Source of the DNA: Serripes groenlandicus
Taxonomy: Eukaryota; Mollusca; Bivalvia; Cardiida; Cardiidae
Direction: 5' to 3'
DNA length: 64,000 nt
NCBI GenBank assembly: GCA_031761405.1
Contig: JASEVX010000003.1
Location: 110,313,543-110,377,542 of the forward strand
The stretch's first letter is position 1. Each line of letters starts with the position of its first letter. The position numbers and the translations under genes were made by a program. Under the pieces are notes generated by a model. That model saw only the letters and a list, made by a program, of their open reading frames with translations. It was not told the origin of the DNA and made no database searches. Positions 10,747 to 22,200 of this stretch are shown here, one piece after another.

Positions 10747-11088
10747 TAAAATGACGTCTCGTCATTGTCATGTCAAAATCGTCTAATATGTCATGTAATA
10801 AATAAAATAAGTATACAATATGTGCATATACAAAATAGACATTCTCAGCAAAACAAACTTGTTACTTCGAACTTCAGCAGCATTACCTGTCACAGAAATA
10901 TAAACAAATGTATGTCAGTTGATATATTCCAGTTAAACATGAAGAAAAATATATTAATTTCAAAACTCAGTTAATCTAAATTTACAAAACACTCCTCTCT
11001 TCCATGATAAATTGCGTCCACGCATTGACCTTCTGTAAAACTAAATTATTTATAAAAACTAAATCTCTTTTCTGAAAGGAAAACATAA

Positions 11089-14000
11089 TTACTTAATTAT
11101 TGAATCTAAAATACTATATACAACAGTTCTATCTATCTGCTCCAAAATTCCTGATGACATTAAAACATTCAGTGCCTCTAACTTTGAATCATGAGGTTTT
11201 ACTACTACCTGATTCATCTGATACGAATCGAACCATGCTGGTCTTCGTTTCTCTCGTTGAGATCTTCTTGGGGCAGGTATTGGGGGAGATATTGCGTCTG
11301 GATTCTCTACTCTAAACACTTGTCTTTCAGTAACTGTTTCTCCAGACTCTCCTCCTTCTGTGCCATTTTTGCTTTCTAGACATTGCTTTTCGCTCACTGT
11401 CTTTTCATCTGTTCTTATCTGTATGTCTGTTATGTGTCCAGCTGCTGCTGTTCCATCATCTTTTGTATAATTTTCATTCTCGATATCTCTTTTATTGCTG
11501 TCGAGAGCATTAGATATATCATTTGTCCTTTCTGTATTCTCTGAGGCATTCCAACTGTCTCTGAAGCTTCTTTCTTCACCATCACGGGCATTTGTAAACT
11601 CTGTTCCTGTTCTGTCTTCCTTACTTAAGTCGTTTGTTGACTCTCTCCTAGCTATAACTTCTATATTCGAAGTTTTCCTTCCATATCTTTCAGGAGCATG
11701 AGCGTCCCCATGTATAACTGTAGTGTCTACAATTCTAGTTCCTGATCCTCCTATCATTTCTTCATCTGAGTCTTCACTCGACTCACTCACATCTATTTTC
11801 TCCTGTAGCATGTTTCTTTTCTCAATTTCTTGTGTGGCCACAACTTTCTTCTTCTCCAGAGATATCCTCTTCTTTGGAAGTGGTTCTGTTCTTTCTGCTA
11901 TCCTATCTCCAATTGGAAACAAATGGTTCCTATGCAATGTTCTTATTGCACCCGATGTTTCTGCTTTAACCTTATAAACAGGAATATGCTCGTTTGGCTG
12001 TTCTATAACAATATACATGTCATTTTCGAATCTATCTTGGATCTTGTGTTTGCCTTCAAATGCAAGAACTTTAACCAACACTCTGTCTCCTATTGATAAG
12101 GTGACTGCTTTTGCCTTCAAATCATAATGGCTTTTTTGTCTCTCTTTTGACTTCTTCAGATGTTTCAGAACTATTTCCTTTGTTACTTCTATTCTGTTCT
12201 GAAGATCATCTATATAGTCTTTGGTTGTTCTATTCTGGTTTTCTGTCACTTGTTCGAACATTGAATCAACTGGTAGTTTTGGCTTTCTCCCAAACATAAT
12301 CTCAAATGGTGAATATTTTGTCGAACTTTGAGGTGTGCAGTTGTATGCATATACCAAAGAATTGATATATCTTTTCCAGTCTGCTTTTTGGTCATTCTCT
12401 AGAGTCCCTAGCATTCCAAGTAAAGTTCTATTAAACCTTTCTGGGCCAGCATTTCCTTGTGGATGGTAAATAGATGTTCTAGTCTTTTCCATATTGGTCA
12501 ATTGGCATAATTCTTTAATTATGTTAGATTCAAAGTTTGCACCTTGATCAGCATGTATTCTGGTAGGAATGCCATAATGAATGATAAAGTTGTTGTAAAA
12601 GGCTTCAGCTGTTGTTTTTGCTGTTTGATTCTTTGTAGGGATTGCCATTGCAAACTTTGTGAAGTGATCTGTAACAACCAATATATTTCCAATCCCTCCT
12701 TTGGATGGTTCTAATGTAAGATAGTCCATACAGACAAGTTCTAAAGGGTAGCTGGTATTTATACTGACTAACGGTGCTCTGATATCTGATCCACACTTTC
12801 GTCTCATACATCTATTACATCTTTCAGTCCAGTTTTCTGCATCCCTTGTCATACCGGGCCAAAAAAATCTTTCCCTTAAAAGCCTTATTGTTCTGTCTCT
12901 ACCGGGATGTCCTACATCATCATGGAGTCCTTTCAAGACATCCTCTCTATAGCACTCTGGTAACACAAGTTGTTCTATAGTTTCTTCTTCTTCCTGAATC
13001 TTTCTGAAAAGTACTCCTCTTTTCAAAATCAGATGTTTGAATTGCTTCCTCATGATGAAGTCTTCTTTGGTCAAGTTCTTGGTTGGCACATGTTTGTCCA
13101 TTACAGCTATTCTCCATCTGTCAATAACTTTATCTTGTCTCTGCTTACTTCTTAATTCTCTAAATTCTACTTGTGCCATTGGATATCCTTGGTCTTCCGT
13201 TGCCTCTATAATGTTGATATTGGTACAGATTGTCTCAATAAGTGGTTCTGTATCGGTATTACTGCAGATGGCTTTGACTACCTCGTTCTTTATTCTAACA
13301 CTTTCTTGCTGTTCTTCTTTTCTTCTTTCATGTGGGTATCTTGACAATGCATCTGCATCTCCATTGTTAAGTCCAGATCGGTAATGTATGTCAAAATCGT
13401 ACTCTCCTAATGCTGATGCCCATCTTTGTCCTGTCGCATCTAGTTTAGCACTGGTCAATACATATGTTAGTGGATTATTGTCGGTAAGTGCTGAGAAATG
13501 GTTGATAGCGAGATAATCTGAAAACTTTTCTGTCACAGCCCATTTCAGAGCGAGAAATTCCAACTTGTACGCACTGTAATTCTTCTCTGACTTTGTTAAT
13601 GCTCTACTTGCATAGGCAATAACTCTTTTCAATTTTCCATCAGATTGGTTAAGTACAGCTCCTAATCCTGTTCCAGATGCGTCAGTGTGAAGCTCAAATG
13701 GTTTTGAAAAATCTGGATATGCTAAAATTGGTGGTCTGGTTAGAATTTCCTTTAGGTTTTCAAATATTGTCTGTTGATTTTCTGTCCATATCCACTGTTT
13801 TATTGGTGTTTTCTTCATCTTCTTTGAGCAGGTTGGTGGTAGGAGATCAGCTAAGGGTCTTGTTATCTTACTGAAATCTTTAATAAAACGCCGATAGTAT
13901 CCACAAAATGCCAAAAAGGATCTCAATTCGTCGGATTTTGATGGAGTTGGCCAATTTTTAATCTTTTCTATCTTAGCTGGATCTGTCTCTACTCCATTTT

Positions 14001-15018
14001 CACTTACAATGTGTCCAAGAAAATGCACTTTTTCTTGAATGAAAACACATTTTTCTGGTGACAACTTTAAATTGCAATCTTTGAGTCTGGTCAAAACTAG
14101 ATCAAGTCTGTGGAGATGTTCTTCAAAACTGTCGGCGAATACTATCAAGTCATCTAGGTATATAACGCATATTGACATGTTGTAGTCGTCAAGGCATTCC
14201 TCCATTAGTCTTTGGTAGGTTGCAGGTGCGTTACTTAATCCAAAAGGCATTTTGACATATTCATAGAAACCTAAATTCGATACACTGAAGGCTGTTCTCT
14301 CTTTGTGACATTCTTCAACTTCAACTTGATGATAGCCTGATTTCATATCGATGGTTGAGAAAACTTTGCTTCCTTGCAACACATCAAATATCTCCTCTAT
14401 TTTGGGTAACGCATACGCATCTTTGACACTTCTTTTGTTGAGCATTCGATAATCCAAACACATACGGAGCTTTCCGTTTTTCTTTCTAACAAGAACAACA
14501 TTAGATGACCAGGGAGACTTTGATTTTCTTATAATTCCTGTTGATAATAAGTTTTCCAGATGTGCCCTTACTTCAGAAATCATGGCAGGGGGGATTCGTC
14601 TGGTTGACTGCTTAAATGGTCTTTCATCTAATAGGTCAATTCTATGTTTAATTTTGTCACAAAATCCAATATCCTCTTCTCCTGTAGAAAAAATGTCTAT
14701 GTGCTTTTGCAATAGCTGTGTTATATCTTTGAGTTGATCATCATTTAGTTTCTTGTTTGTGTCAATATTAACTTGGTCTAAAACACTATCATGTTTGGTA
14801 TCTCCATCGGCTTTATTTGAAACATCTTCAATTTTAACTGGCTGCAGTTCACACAAAACCTCTTTTGGTGAGATAACAACGCTGTTTGTTGTTATATTCG
14901 AAACAGTGATATCTACAGCTTTGGTTCTTCCAAATTCATAATCAATAATTGCTGGAGTGATATCAATGAAGTTCGGTAATGAGGAGTCTGGTGATTCATG
15001 TATAAGAGCATAAAACAA
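11089..15018 (-). CDS. pol: Ty3/gypsy pol polyprotein, 5'-truncated
   Basis: Reverse-transcribes and integrates the retrotransposon. The frame reads 1309 codons from a TTG at 15018. There is no ATG before residue 147 and an in-frame stop lies at 15055-15057, so the true 5' part is missing. Domains in order: protease-RT linker (1-140); reverse transcriptase (about 145-340) with YLDD at 287-290; RNase H (about 440-560) with D446, E487, D513 and DADALSR; integrase zinc finger H699, H704, C734, C737; integrase core D765, D824, E860 with 35 residues between the last two; a GPY/F-like module (about 975-1036) ending in LFPIGD; then an acidic, Ser/Thr-rich tail to about 1240 and a basic RRSQREKRRPAWF motif. 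All catalytic residues are present and no stop interrupts the frame. No gag, protease active site or env was found. Recent insertion followed by loss of the 5' half fits best. Confidence 0.93.
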   Translation of the reverse strand: MFYALIHESPDSSLPNFIDITPAIIDYEFGRTKAVDITVSNITTNSVVISPKEVLCELQPVKIEDVSNKADGDTKHDSVLDQVNIDTNKKLNDDQLKDITQLLQKHIDIFSTGEEDIGFCDKIKHRIDLLDERPFKQSTRRIPPAMISEVRAHLENLLSTGIIRKSKSPWSSNVVLVRKKNGKLRMCLDYRMLNKRSVKDAYALPKIEEIFDVLQGSKVFSTIDMKSGYHQVEVEECHKERTAFSVSNLGFYEYVKMPFGLSNAPATYQRLMEECLDDYNMSICVIYLDDLIVFADSFEEHLHRLDLVLTRLKDCNLKLSPEKCVFIQEKVHFLGHIVSENGVETDPAKIEKIKNWPTPSKSDELRSFLAFCGYYRRFIKDFSKITRPLADLLPPTCSKKMKKTPIKQWIWTENQQTIFENLKEILTRPPILAYPDFSKPFELHTDASGTGLGAVLNQSDGKLKRVIAYASRALTKSEKNYSAYKLEFLALKWAVTEKFSDYLAINHFSALTDNNPLTYVLTSAKLDATGQRWASALGEYDFDIHYRSGLNNGDADALSRYPHERRKEEQQESVRIKNEVVKAICSNTDTEPLIETICTNINIIEATEDQGYPMAQVEFRELRSKQRQDKVIDRWRIAVMDKHVPTKNLTKEDFIMRKQFKHLILKRGVLFRKIQEEEETIEQLVLPECYREDVLKGLHDDVGHPGRDRTIRLLRERFFWPGMTRDAENWTERCNRCMRRKCGSDIRAPLVSINTSYPLELVCMDYLTLEPSKGGIGNILVVTDHFTKFAMAIPTKNQTAKTTAEAFYNNFIIHYGIPTRIHADQGANFESNIIKELCQLTNMEKTRTSIYHPQGNAGPERFNRTLLGMLGTLENDQKADWKRYINSLVYAYNCTPQSSTKYSPFEIMFGRKPKLPVDSMFEQVTENQNRTTKDYIDDLQNRIEVTKEIVLKHLKKSKERQKSHYDLKAKAVTLSIGDRVLVKVLAFEGKHKIQDRFENDMYIVIEQPNEHIPVYKVKAETSGAIRTLHRNHLFPIGDRIAERTEPLPKKRISLEKKKVVATQEIEKRNMLQEKIDVSESSEDSDEEMIGGSGTRIVDTTVIHGDAHAPERYGRKTSNIEVIARRESTNDLSKEDRTGTEFTNARDGEERSFRDSWNASENTERTNDISNALDSNKRDIENENYTKDDGTAAAGHITDIQIRTDEKTVSEKQCLESKNGTEGGESGETVTERQVFRVENPDAISPPIPAPRRSQREKRRPAWFDSYQMNQVVVKPHDSKLEALNVLMSSGILEQIDRTVVYSILDSIIK

Positions 15019-15057
15019 GATATTTTGAGAAAAGTTAAAACTAAAACAAACAAATCA

Positions 15058-16524
15058 GCAGACACAAAGAAAAGACGAACCCTATGATCAAGACAGTCGA
15101 GATAAATGTATTCTTAAAGTAAGGTGAAAACAATCTCGTCATGAATACAGGTGATTTGGACCTAATGAAAACCTAGATATCAGCACCGTAGCCAGTCCAA
15201 AACACTAGCACGGACATTATCAAATATACCGGATGTCAAATCAAATGGATTCGTCAGAAGTACGTATCCAGTTGACGCAGCCTTATGAGACATTTAAATT
15301 GTAAGAGAAAGCAGAACGTGTCAAAGTAATTATGTTTCCCCGTGCTGCCGTGTCAACCTGTTACGCTGCAATGTGACTTTCTGTCAATCGTCAAAGTCCC
15401 ATGTCTATACTACGTAGGTCCTAATGACTGCTACTCTGTATTGTATCACACTATAAGCGGTGTTTCGTGAAAACTAACGTCATCGTAAATATTACAAGTG
15501 TTGTTAAATGTATACACGCATCCATGCTAAATGATCTAAGGGATACTGATTTCGAGAACTTTCTTGAAACGTCCTTTGACCTATTTTGAAACACCGAAGA
15601 GACAGACCAAGCTGTGCAGATGCTTACTCTTGCAAATCTAACTCTTCCAACATATCCAAAACATGTAAACGCATTAAAGTGATAATTGCCTCCTTTAAAA
15701 CGATATGGTCGTATCTATGGCATGCATTTTATGTTCTAAATCATAATTGTTGATTAATTTTTCCGACATTAACATGACGTAAATATAGAGGTCACTTGTG
15801 ATATACAATATTTGGAAACACAAATTAGTTTACTAATTCTTCAAACCTTAACACAAAGAATGCAACAATAATTTCTCATTCCCATTAAATACCTCAACAT
15901 AACCTAATTCTATATGACTTCAAAATATACACTGAAACATCATGATTTACAAATCACTTTTATAACTTTTCTAAGTGCTGCACAACATTTAGCTTTCAGA
16001 CCAAAATCGTGAGAAATTCCATTTTATGTCAAGCGGTTAAGTACAGTTACTGTACATTTCTCTCGGTGCCCAAGAACAACATAATATGGCTTTAAATTCT
16101 GAATGTTTATTTTTTTTAGAATTAAGTTGATAGAGTAAGTGTACGTTCTCAGTTTAATATCCAGTTTTATTATCACCAATTCTCAGCATTGAAATGTGAG
16201 TGGTAACATTTGACGACTGATGATAAAAGACAATATAAATTGTGGTCTATAATATTTTATGGGTGAACATAACACCCGAATTCACTTAGAAAATGAGGGA
16301 ATATCCTCTATAAATCTAACGGGTTTGTGATTCCTAATTTAAGAACGCCGCAACTGCCTTATTTGGCGCTTCAAATGCACATGCAGTCGCAGCAGCATTG
16401 CACATGTACGTCCCTGTTTTATCATTACATTTTGCGGCTTAATCATTACATGTGATATATGTGTCATACCATGTAGTGGCGTCACAAGTATGCGTGGTAC
16501 TCGTATCCCGATGAGACAGTCATT
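15058..16524. other. No gene recognised upstream of pol
   Basis: Searched on the minus strand for gag zinc knuckles or a protease DSG/DTG motif and saw only short, stop-ridden frames. A T-rich run ending in TTTTAG (about 15040-15054, minus) precedes the pol frame, but I would not call a splice site. No copy of the 3' LTR lies here. Confidence 0.5.
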
Positions 16525-16754
16525 TCGAGGGCTTGGTGTGAAACGGTTGTAACTAAAAACCTATTTTGAAAACCCTGGTTTAGGGGCTATTTTGACCCCT
16601 TTGTAAACAATGCAAATTTAGGTGCCATTGCTCAGAACGAGCAATGGCACCTAAATTTCCATTGTTTACCAAGAAAAATGATTTAACGCGAGGTGAATAA
16701 CCTTGGTAAAGAAATACCAATTTTAGTTACAACCGTTTTACGCCAAGCCCTCGA
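16525..16754 (+). mobile_element. Family C MITE with small deletion
   Basis: Ends TCGAGGGCTTGGTGTGAAAC and TTTTACGCCAAGCCCTCGA. Central hairpin arms GGTGCCATTGCTC/GAGCAATGGCACC are intact. Compared with the 3.3-kb copy, the CTTATAAAGACTTCATGG region between TTTAACG and CGAGG is missing. Flanks are CATT and TTTG. Confidence 0.9.
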
Positions 16755-18517
16755 TTTGTGCGTTGAGTCAACCTTACGTGATGTAGTTTCACCTTGATAT
16801 GTGGCACATTTATTTATACATGTGACGTGTTTTTTCTTAATATATGTGACAAAATTGTCAATCCATGTGATGAAGTCGATGTTACGTGTGATAGTTTATA
16901 ATACGTTTGAGCAATTTAATGCACTATGTAATTCATTTCTTTCATAGGTACTTTCACAAGCAAAACATATGTATAATGTGTACCTGCACCATTGTATACA
17001 ATATGACATTTTCTCTTTTTCTAAAACATTTCACAATGCAATACCCTACTGATATTTATAAATATTAAGAGTCCTGAAGGAGGTAACTTTTATCAATTGA
17101 ATTGACATCGAAATATATACCGGTATTTTACTGCTTTATATACGTTGTTTCATGTTGGATAAACAATATTTTGATATTCTACTGGCTTTTTAATTTACAT
17201 TGGCACGTATTAACTTCATACGTATGTACTCGGTCTAAAGCATTTAATGTAATTTCTATTTGTATTCTGTCCTATTATAATTATAAAAGAGTATAAGTAA
17301 GATCAATATAAAAGTTGCATGGTATCTCATTAAATAAATCATATGGCGTAGTTAACTAAATATTTACCTGGTAGACGAAGCAGAGAATGACTTACATATA
17401 CAATATAGGTTACACTGTCATATATTTACATAACAGTGGATCAGGTCATGCCGAGTATTGTTCATGAGTTAATTTGTCAAATAACAACCGCACTGGAAAC
17501 CTCTTTGAACACTTTGTCTAATACGTTGCTCTGTTAAAAGTAATTTCCGGCCATTTGGTAACGTCTGATTTTTCCGGTCGGCACACTATGCTAATTCCCT
17601 TATATGGAACATTATACGTGACAATATTGACCTTATTATTAATGCAAAGGTGTATACGTGCGTATTTTCATTACAGCATGTATAAATGAACCGTACTCTA
17701 AGACAACCGTAAGGTATTTGAGAACAGTTACGAACCAATTGAGCCAGCGCTTCCGTTCTGTCTGCTGTAGCTCTAAACTGTTCGCAAATAAGTAATAGAC
17801 AGTTACTAGACTCATGGGACTAGGATAAATCATTTGGCTCCTTTACCATGGGTTCTCAGTCGAGTCTTTTTTAGATCAGAGTTGTCTTTCTTTTAACACA
17901 GATACTAGTTTTGCATTCGACTTGTGAGTCTTGAACCGATATACATTTGGTTAAATAAAAGAAATTTATTTCAAAATTGGCAACACAGCATATGAAGTAT
18001 ATTTATCAAAGAACTGAAGGTGCTGCGAGCAAGGGGTTATCTGCAGATCACGGATTACATTTGGACATGGATTTACCGATCACAGAAGTTAATTAAAAAC
18101 ACTTCACAATAACACTTTTCTATGTCCTTATTTTGAATAATATTGGAGTTGAAAGCACCAAATTGTATGTACAGACTTGGGTTTAGAACAAATAGTTATT
18201 TTTACCAAGAGGTCGGGGAATAGTTAACACACATCTCATATCAAAATCAAAGTAGGCCGCTGTATACCTATATCGAGAGTTCAATTATAACATCAAAGGA
18301 AACAAAAGGTCAGAAAAAAAGGTCAGAGCTGTCTAAAAGAAATAAACACGTTCTTTCACCAATTAAGGAGAACACATAAATGCAGTGCTTTTAAATTTTT
18401 TGAATTCTCATTCATTTCAATGTGTAGGTTACAGAGGTCCCAAAAGACTTTGAACCGCTCATATGATGAAATGATTTGACAAAAATGAAAATAAATAAAT
18501 AATGATGAAATAAATTT
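16755..18517. other. 1.8 kb with no gene or repeat recognised
   Basis: Very AT-rich. Frames at 17102-17296 (plus) and 17639-17833 (minus) are short and without recognised motifs. Confidence 0.5.
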
Positions 18518-18529
18518 CTAAGAAAGGAA

Positions 18530-18604
18530 AACTACCGCCCAAACCCGGAGTCGAACGCCGGTACTCACGCGTTACAGACGAACGTCGATATCAATAGATC
18601 ACAT
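18530..18604 (-). repeat. Weak tRNA-like SINE fragment
   Basis: On the minus strand GGCGTTCGACTCCGGGTTTG resembles a B box, with no good A box. Probably an eroded SINE head. Confidence 0.3.
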
Positions 18605-18614
18605 CCACTTTTTA

Positions 18615-18810
18615 TTAGATCACCTGAGCCGAAGGCTCAATGTGATATATTCTGATCACTCTCTGTCCGTCGTCCGTCCGTCCGTGTCCACTCCTTGCAG
18701 TTTCATTTGCACTCCTGATCAAATTTTCCCAGATATTTGCAGTTAAATATTTGCTACTAATTCACTATCATTTGGTGATCGATTTAGGGCCATCTTGGCC
18801 CTCTTGTTTA
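18615..18810. repeat. Mollusc-type hairpin repeat with CCGTCCG core
   Basis: Begins with a hairpin (TCACCTGAGCC GAA GGCTCAATGTGA), then GTCCGTCGTCCGTCCGTCCG, and ends GGGCCATCTTGGCCCTCTTG, itself a short palindrome. I recall a similar dispersed repeat from other molluscs; that match is from memory. Confidence 0.55.
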
Positions 18811-19780
18811 GTAAGGTTTATACATATTTATACCACTCAAGTAATTCGGCACCGCTGAAAGCGTCTTGTAGATATAGACTATTCGAAAGGACAATTTGGC
18901 TAACAACAATATGTGCCGTATATATTATATCTTTATAAAATATCAATATAGGAATTGAAAAGCTGCTCCCACTTGTTTCACATTCATGTAATTGCATGTC
19001 CAGAAATTCGTCTGTTAACATCGTAGGAATACATTTTTCCTTTTCAATTCTGTAATTCTAATTTTCAACAGCAAGTTCTATGGAGTTCTTTCTATTGCGT
19101 AAGTGATTTCAAATCATATCAATATTCCGGCTGATATCCAACGACGTTACTGCATTTTTGTTTGTAAGACACGGACTATTTGGGCGGTTTAATATAGGAG
19201 CGTTGTGAACTAGGCTAGAAATTTCTTTTTTAAAAAGCCACAGATGCATGTTCAATCTTTAAAATCATAAACACTTTACAATTATCAAGAAATCTATCTG
19301 AACCTGAACAGGTGTTCACTAATGAAGAGCTACTGTATAAATAGATATTTGTATTAATTTATTGCCGATATTGTAATACTAACTCAACTATAAGGACTGA
19401 TTCAAGCCTACATTTCGACGAGATTCTGCGGAATAAGCCAACTGTAGCAATTGACTCTGACGAGCCCCTTGCTAGAACAAATATCGACAATTCAACAGGC
19501 ACCGGTTTAATTTTGTATTATGAATTGTAATGACATCATTAATAATTGCTTCCACGATAATTTCCTGAGAAATACAATGTATTTTTTCAAATAATGCCGT
19601 GTTTAAAATTAAGTGTCTATCATTATTGGATACAAAGTACACATTCTCTTTCTTTGTAGTTAAAACCCAAGAAAAAAAAATGTTTATAACCGAACATTGT
19701 TTTGGGACGACTCAGTAAATGAAAAATTCATATGCTTCTCAATTAAACCGGTCAACGTATGGGTGCTTATTTTCTAAGGG
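18811..19780. other. No gene or repeat recognised
   Basis: AT-rich, one minus frame of 67 codons (18818-19021) without known motif. Confidence 0.45.
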
Positions 19781-20005
19781 AATCTGCCGTGGCGAAGTTG
19801 TTAGCCTCAGTAATTTGGAACCGAAGGCGTCCGTGTTCGATTACCATTCGCGGCGCAACGCTTACGGTGGAGTGCCGTTGATCAAGGCACCTGTCCTAAT
19901 GTAGTACTTGTTTGTTAACCCATGGAGCATGACTAAATGAATTGTCTGCGTGATATATCTGGTATATTGTTGAAAACGGCATAAACCCCAATTAATCAAA
20001 TAGAA
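19781..20005 (+). mobile_element. tRNA-derived SINE, type 2
   Basis: Head CTGCCGTGGCGAAGTTGTTA (A-box region) and GTGTTCGATTACC (B-box-like), then a body GTGGAGTGCCGTTGATCAAG with GGCACCT, GTACTTGTTTGTTAACCCA, and tail ATTGTTGAAAACGGCATAAA. The same head and body occur at 27.9 kb. Degenerate B box suggests it is inactive. Confidence 0.7.
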
Positions 20006-20506
20006 AAATTATCTACGGTTAATCAAACACTAGTAATCGTTACGTTAGCCTTATAAGATGACAGATACCACGGCATATCTAATAGCGTGACATTTCGGTT
20101 GCTAGATCGCTTTATATGGAATTTTACACTTGCGTACTATAGTTCTAACTAACAACAATTCTGTAAACCGAAGCCGTGGTGTAAATAATTTTTCCTTGTC
20201 TGCACAACTTTGGCCCGAGAGACTACCGTTTTTATGTTGGTCAACCAGGTACCCGGCGTAGACCTCCGGTATGGGAGGTGGATGAGCGTCAGCAGTCCAG
20301 ACCAACCGTCTTGCATGTGCTTCGTTCGAGACACGCGCGCTTTACAGTTGAATCAGTATTCTTATTGTATCAAGCAACTGTGTTGTAAACATGTTTTCAG
20401 ACGTAGTGATGAAGGCTAAAGGATGAAACGTGTGTTATTCGGCCTTGTAGGTTTAGTAGTGGCGAATTACTCTGGTTTGGGGTAACTGCATTAACGTTCC
20501 CCCACT
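20006..20506. other. No gene or repeat recognised
   Basis: Frames on both strands overlap at 20102-20419 but are short and mutually shadowing. Confidence 0.4.
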
Positions 20507-20705
20507 TGAAGCGCATTTCAAACCATCTACAGCAGATGAATTTTTAAAATATTGTGACAAAAAAAGTAAGCAATTTTACCGTTTATCAAAATGTGTTCGA
20601 CTCGATTTAATAATTACAATTGCAATTATATTTATTTTCAATACTTTTGCCTAGATATTTTCAAAGTATTCTGCTGCAGATTCAATGTATGAGGGAAAGA
20701 GTGGT
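20507..20705 (+). mobile_element. Family B MITE, left end eroded
   Basis: CTACAGCAGATGAATTTTTA, TTGTGACAAAAAAAGTAAGC, CGTTTATCAAAATGTGTTCG, then TTTTCAAAGTATTCTGCTGC and TGAGGGAAAGAGTGGTTAA. The stem is weak and the left terminal CCCTTTCCC is not visible. Confidence 0.65.
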
Positions 20706-21504
20706 TAAAGAAGTATCGTTAGTGAAGACACATTGAGAGTCAAGTGTACTCGTGACATTAACATGAACGATGTTGTATTTCCATTTCAAAACAACACAAC
20801 GTCACTTTGTTTCAGGATAATAACAGATCCAATGTTGCTAGGCTAGGAATTAAATCCCTATATGCTCAAACTACTGTCGATGCAATGCAATTTAGCCCCG
20901 AATTGATCATCTTTCCGACATCAGAAAACGCCAAAATACACAATTCTAGGGTCGAACAAGGCCTTGTAAGAAAAATGGCAAAACACCACAAAGGTCATAC
21001 ATATTTGAATTCAGATAATGTACTAACCAAGTCAATTTAAAACGTATCCAAATGAAGACTCTGGAGAAAACCTACCAAATTGTCTGTCTGTAGCTAAATA
21101 TTTTATATTATCGTCATTCATGTTCATTAGTTTCTTCGCCTTTTTATGATCGTAGATATAAGAATTTAATTATTAGTGTAACCCCTCATATGATTTCAGT
21201 TTGGATGATGCCATCCGGTTACATATGTCTTTATCTAATTTGAACTATGTGTCCATTTTCAAAATCTGTGTATTTTCCTATAAGGAACTTATACATGTGA
21301 TAATATACCTGAGTGCAATTCTTATATAGACATTGTCACAATAGTGTTGAGTAGTTACCATTGATACACTTTTCTCCTACCGAATGATTCTGTATAATCC
21401 CCATCCTAGTATTAGGGAAGGCATCCGTGCTTAAGAATATATAGAAGGTCAGATAACACAATTGACCGTGATTCGGCTGTACACTTCCGTAAGTTGATCT
21501 TGAT
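20706..21504. other. No gene or repeat recognised
   Basis: A plus frame of 77 codons at 20807-21040 has no recognised motif. Confidence 0.45.
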
Positions 21505-21680
21505 TTTTTTTTCTTTTTGCAAATGATGACTGTGGTCTTGCAATACAAGATAAATTATTTTAAAGGCGCAAAATACCGAAGGACATTTCTTGTACCATGC
21601 AAGTCATTCTGTACTTTGCGCCTTTAAAACAACTAATCCTGTCTTGCAAGACCATAAACATCATTTGCGAAAAAATGTGT
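21505..21680. mobile_element. Inverted-repeat element, about 56-bp arms
   Basis: The left arm runs TTTTTGCAAATGATGACTGT through CTTGCAATACAAG to TTTTAAAGGCGCAAA. The right arm is its complement with few changes: TTTGCGCCTTTAAAAC through CTTGCAAGACCATA to ATCATTTGCGAAAAA. About 40 bp separate the arms. A MITE or foldback element; the only copy noticed. Confidence 0.75.
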
Positions 21681-22072
21681 CCCATGTGTGACCTAACTCA
21701 TACATATCCGGACAACAGAGTGATAATAACTTCAAATCGTATAGCCCATTACCAGCCCATTGTCACAGACTAAAGGGAATGCGTCTAGATCTAATAGCTC
21801 CTGGTGAATATACGGTGGCGACCTGGGAATATTCAGACCCATAGCACCGAGATTAGGATTCTAAGTAATTTTCAGGACGTGACATCGCATTTTATAACAG
21901 ACTGAACGTCGTGGTGCCTAACTGGATTTACATTGCAATAAACGTCGTGAGATTTAACTTTTCAGTAGTTCTGGGAAAGGGGGTTCTTATGTCAACTGCT
22001 GCACCTTTATATCAATCCTATGTGATTGTGAACATTCATGTTTCTGTCATTCTGATCGCTTTGGTCCTGTAA
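21681..22072. other. No gene or repeat recognised
   Basis: Nothing beyond the flank of the SINE that follows. Confidence 0.4.
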
Positions 22073-22200
22073 GAGTCGGCTAAGAAACTCAGTGATTAGA
22101 GCGGCCACCTCGAGGGCGGGAGACCAGAGTTTAATTATCGTTGTATGGGTCTTACCAAAGCGTTCTACATGACAGTGATGCTCTGGTGTCAGAATAAATT
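22073..22200 (+). mobile_element. tRNA-derived SINE head, type 3
   Basis: A-box-like AACTCAGTGATTAGAGCGG, CACCTCGAGGGCGGGAGACC, and a damaged B box AGAGTTTAATTATC. The same head occurs on the minus strand at 26.6 kb. No clear tail. Confidence 0.55.

Noticed and set aside
10988..11005. GGAAGAGAGGAG on the minus strand as the polypurine tract
   Set aside because: It is purine-rich and followed by TG, but the tract at 10733-10746 is followed by a better LTR start and leaves room for TATA and AATAAA signals.
12605..12811. Separate minus-strand 68-codon gene
   Set aside because: Lies inside pol in another phase, over the integrase region; a shadow.
11100..14941. Plus-strand frames across the pol region
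   Set aside because: Shadows of the minus-strand pol frame; no independent motif.
15058..17000. Gag, protease or envelope of the retroelement
   Set aside because: All minus-strand frames are short and stop-ridden; no zinc knuckle or DSG/DTG motif was found.
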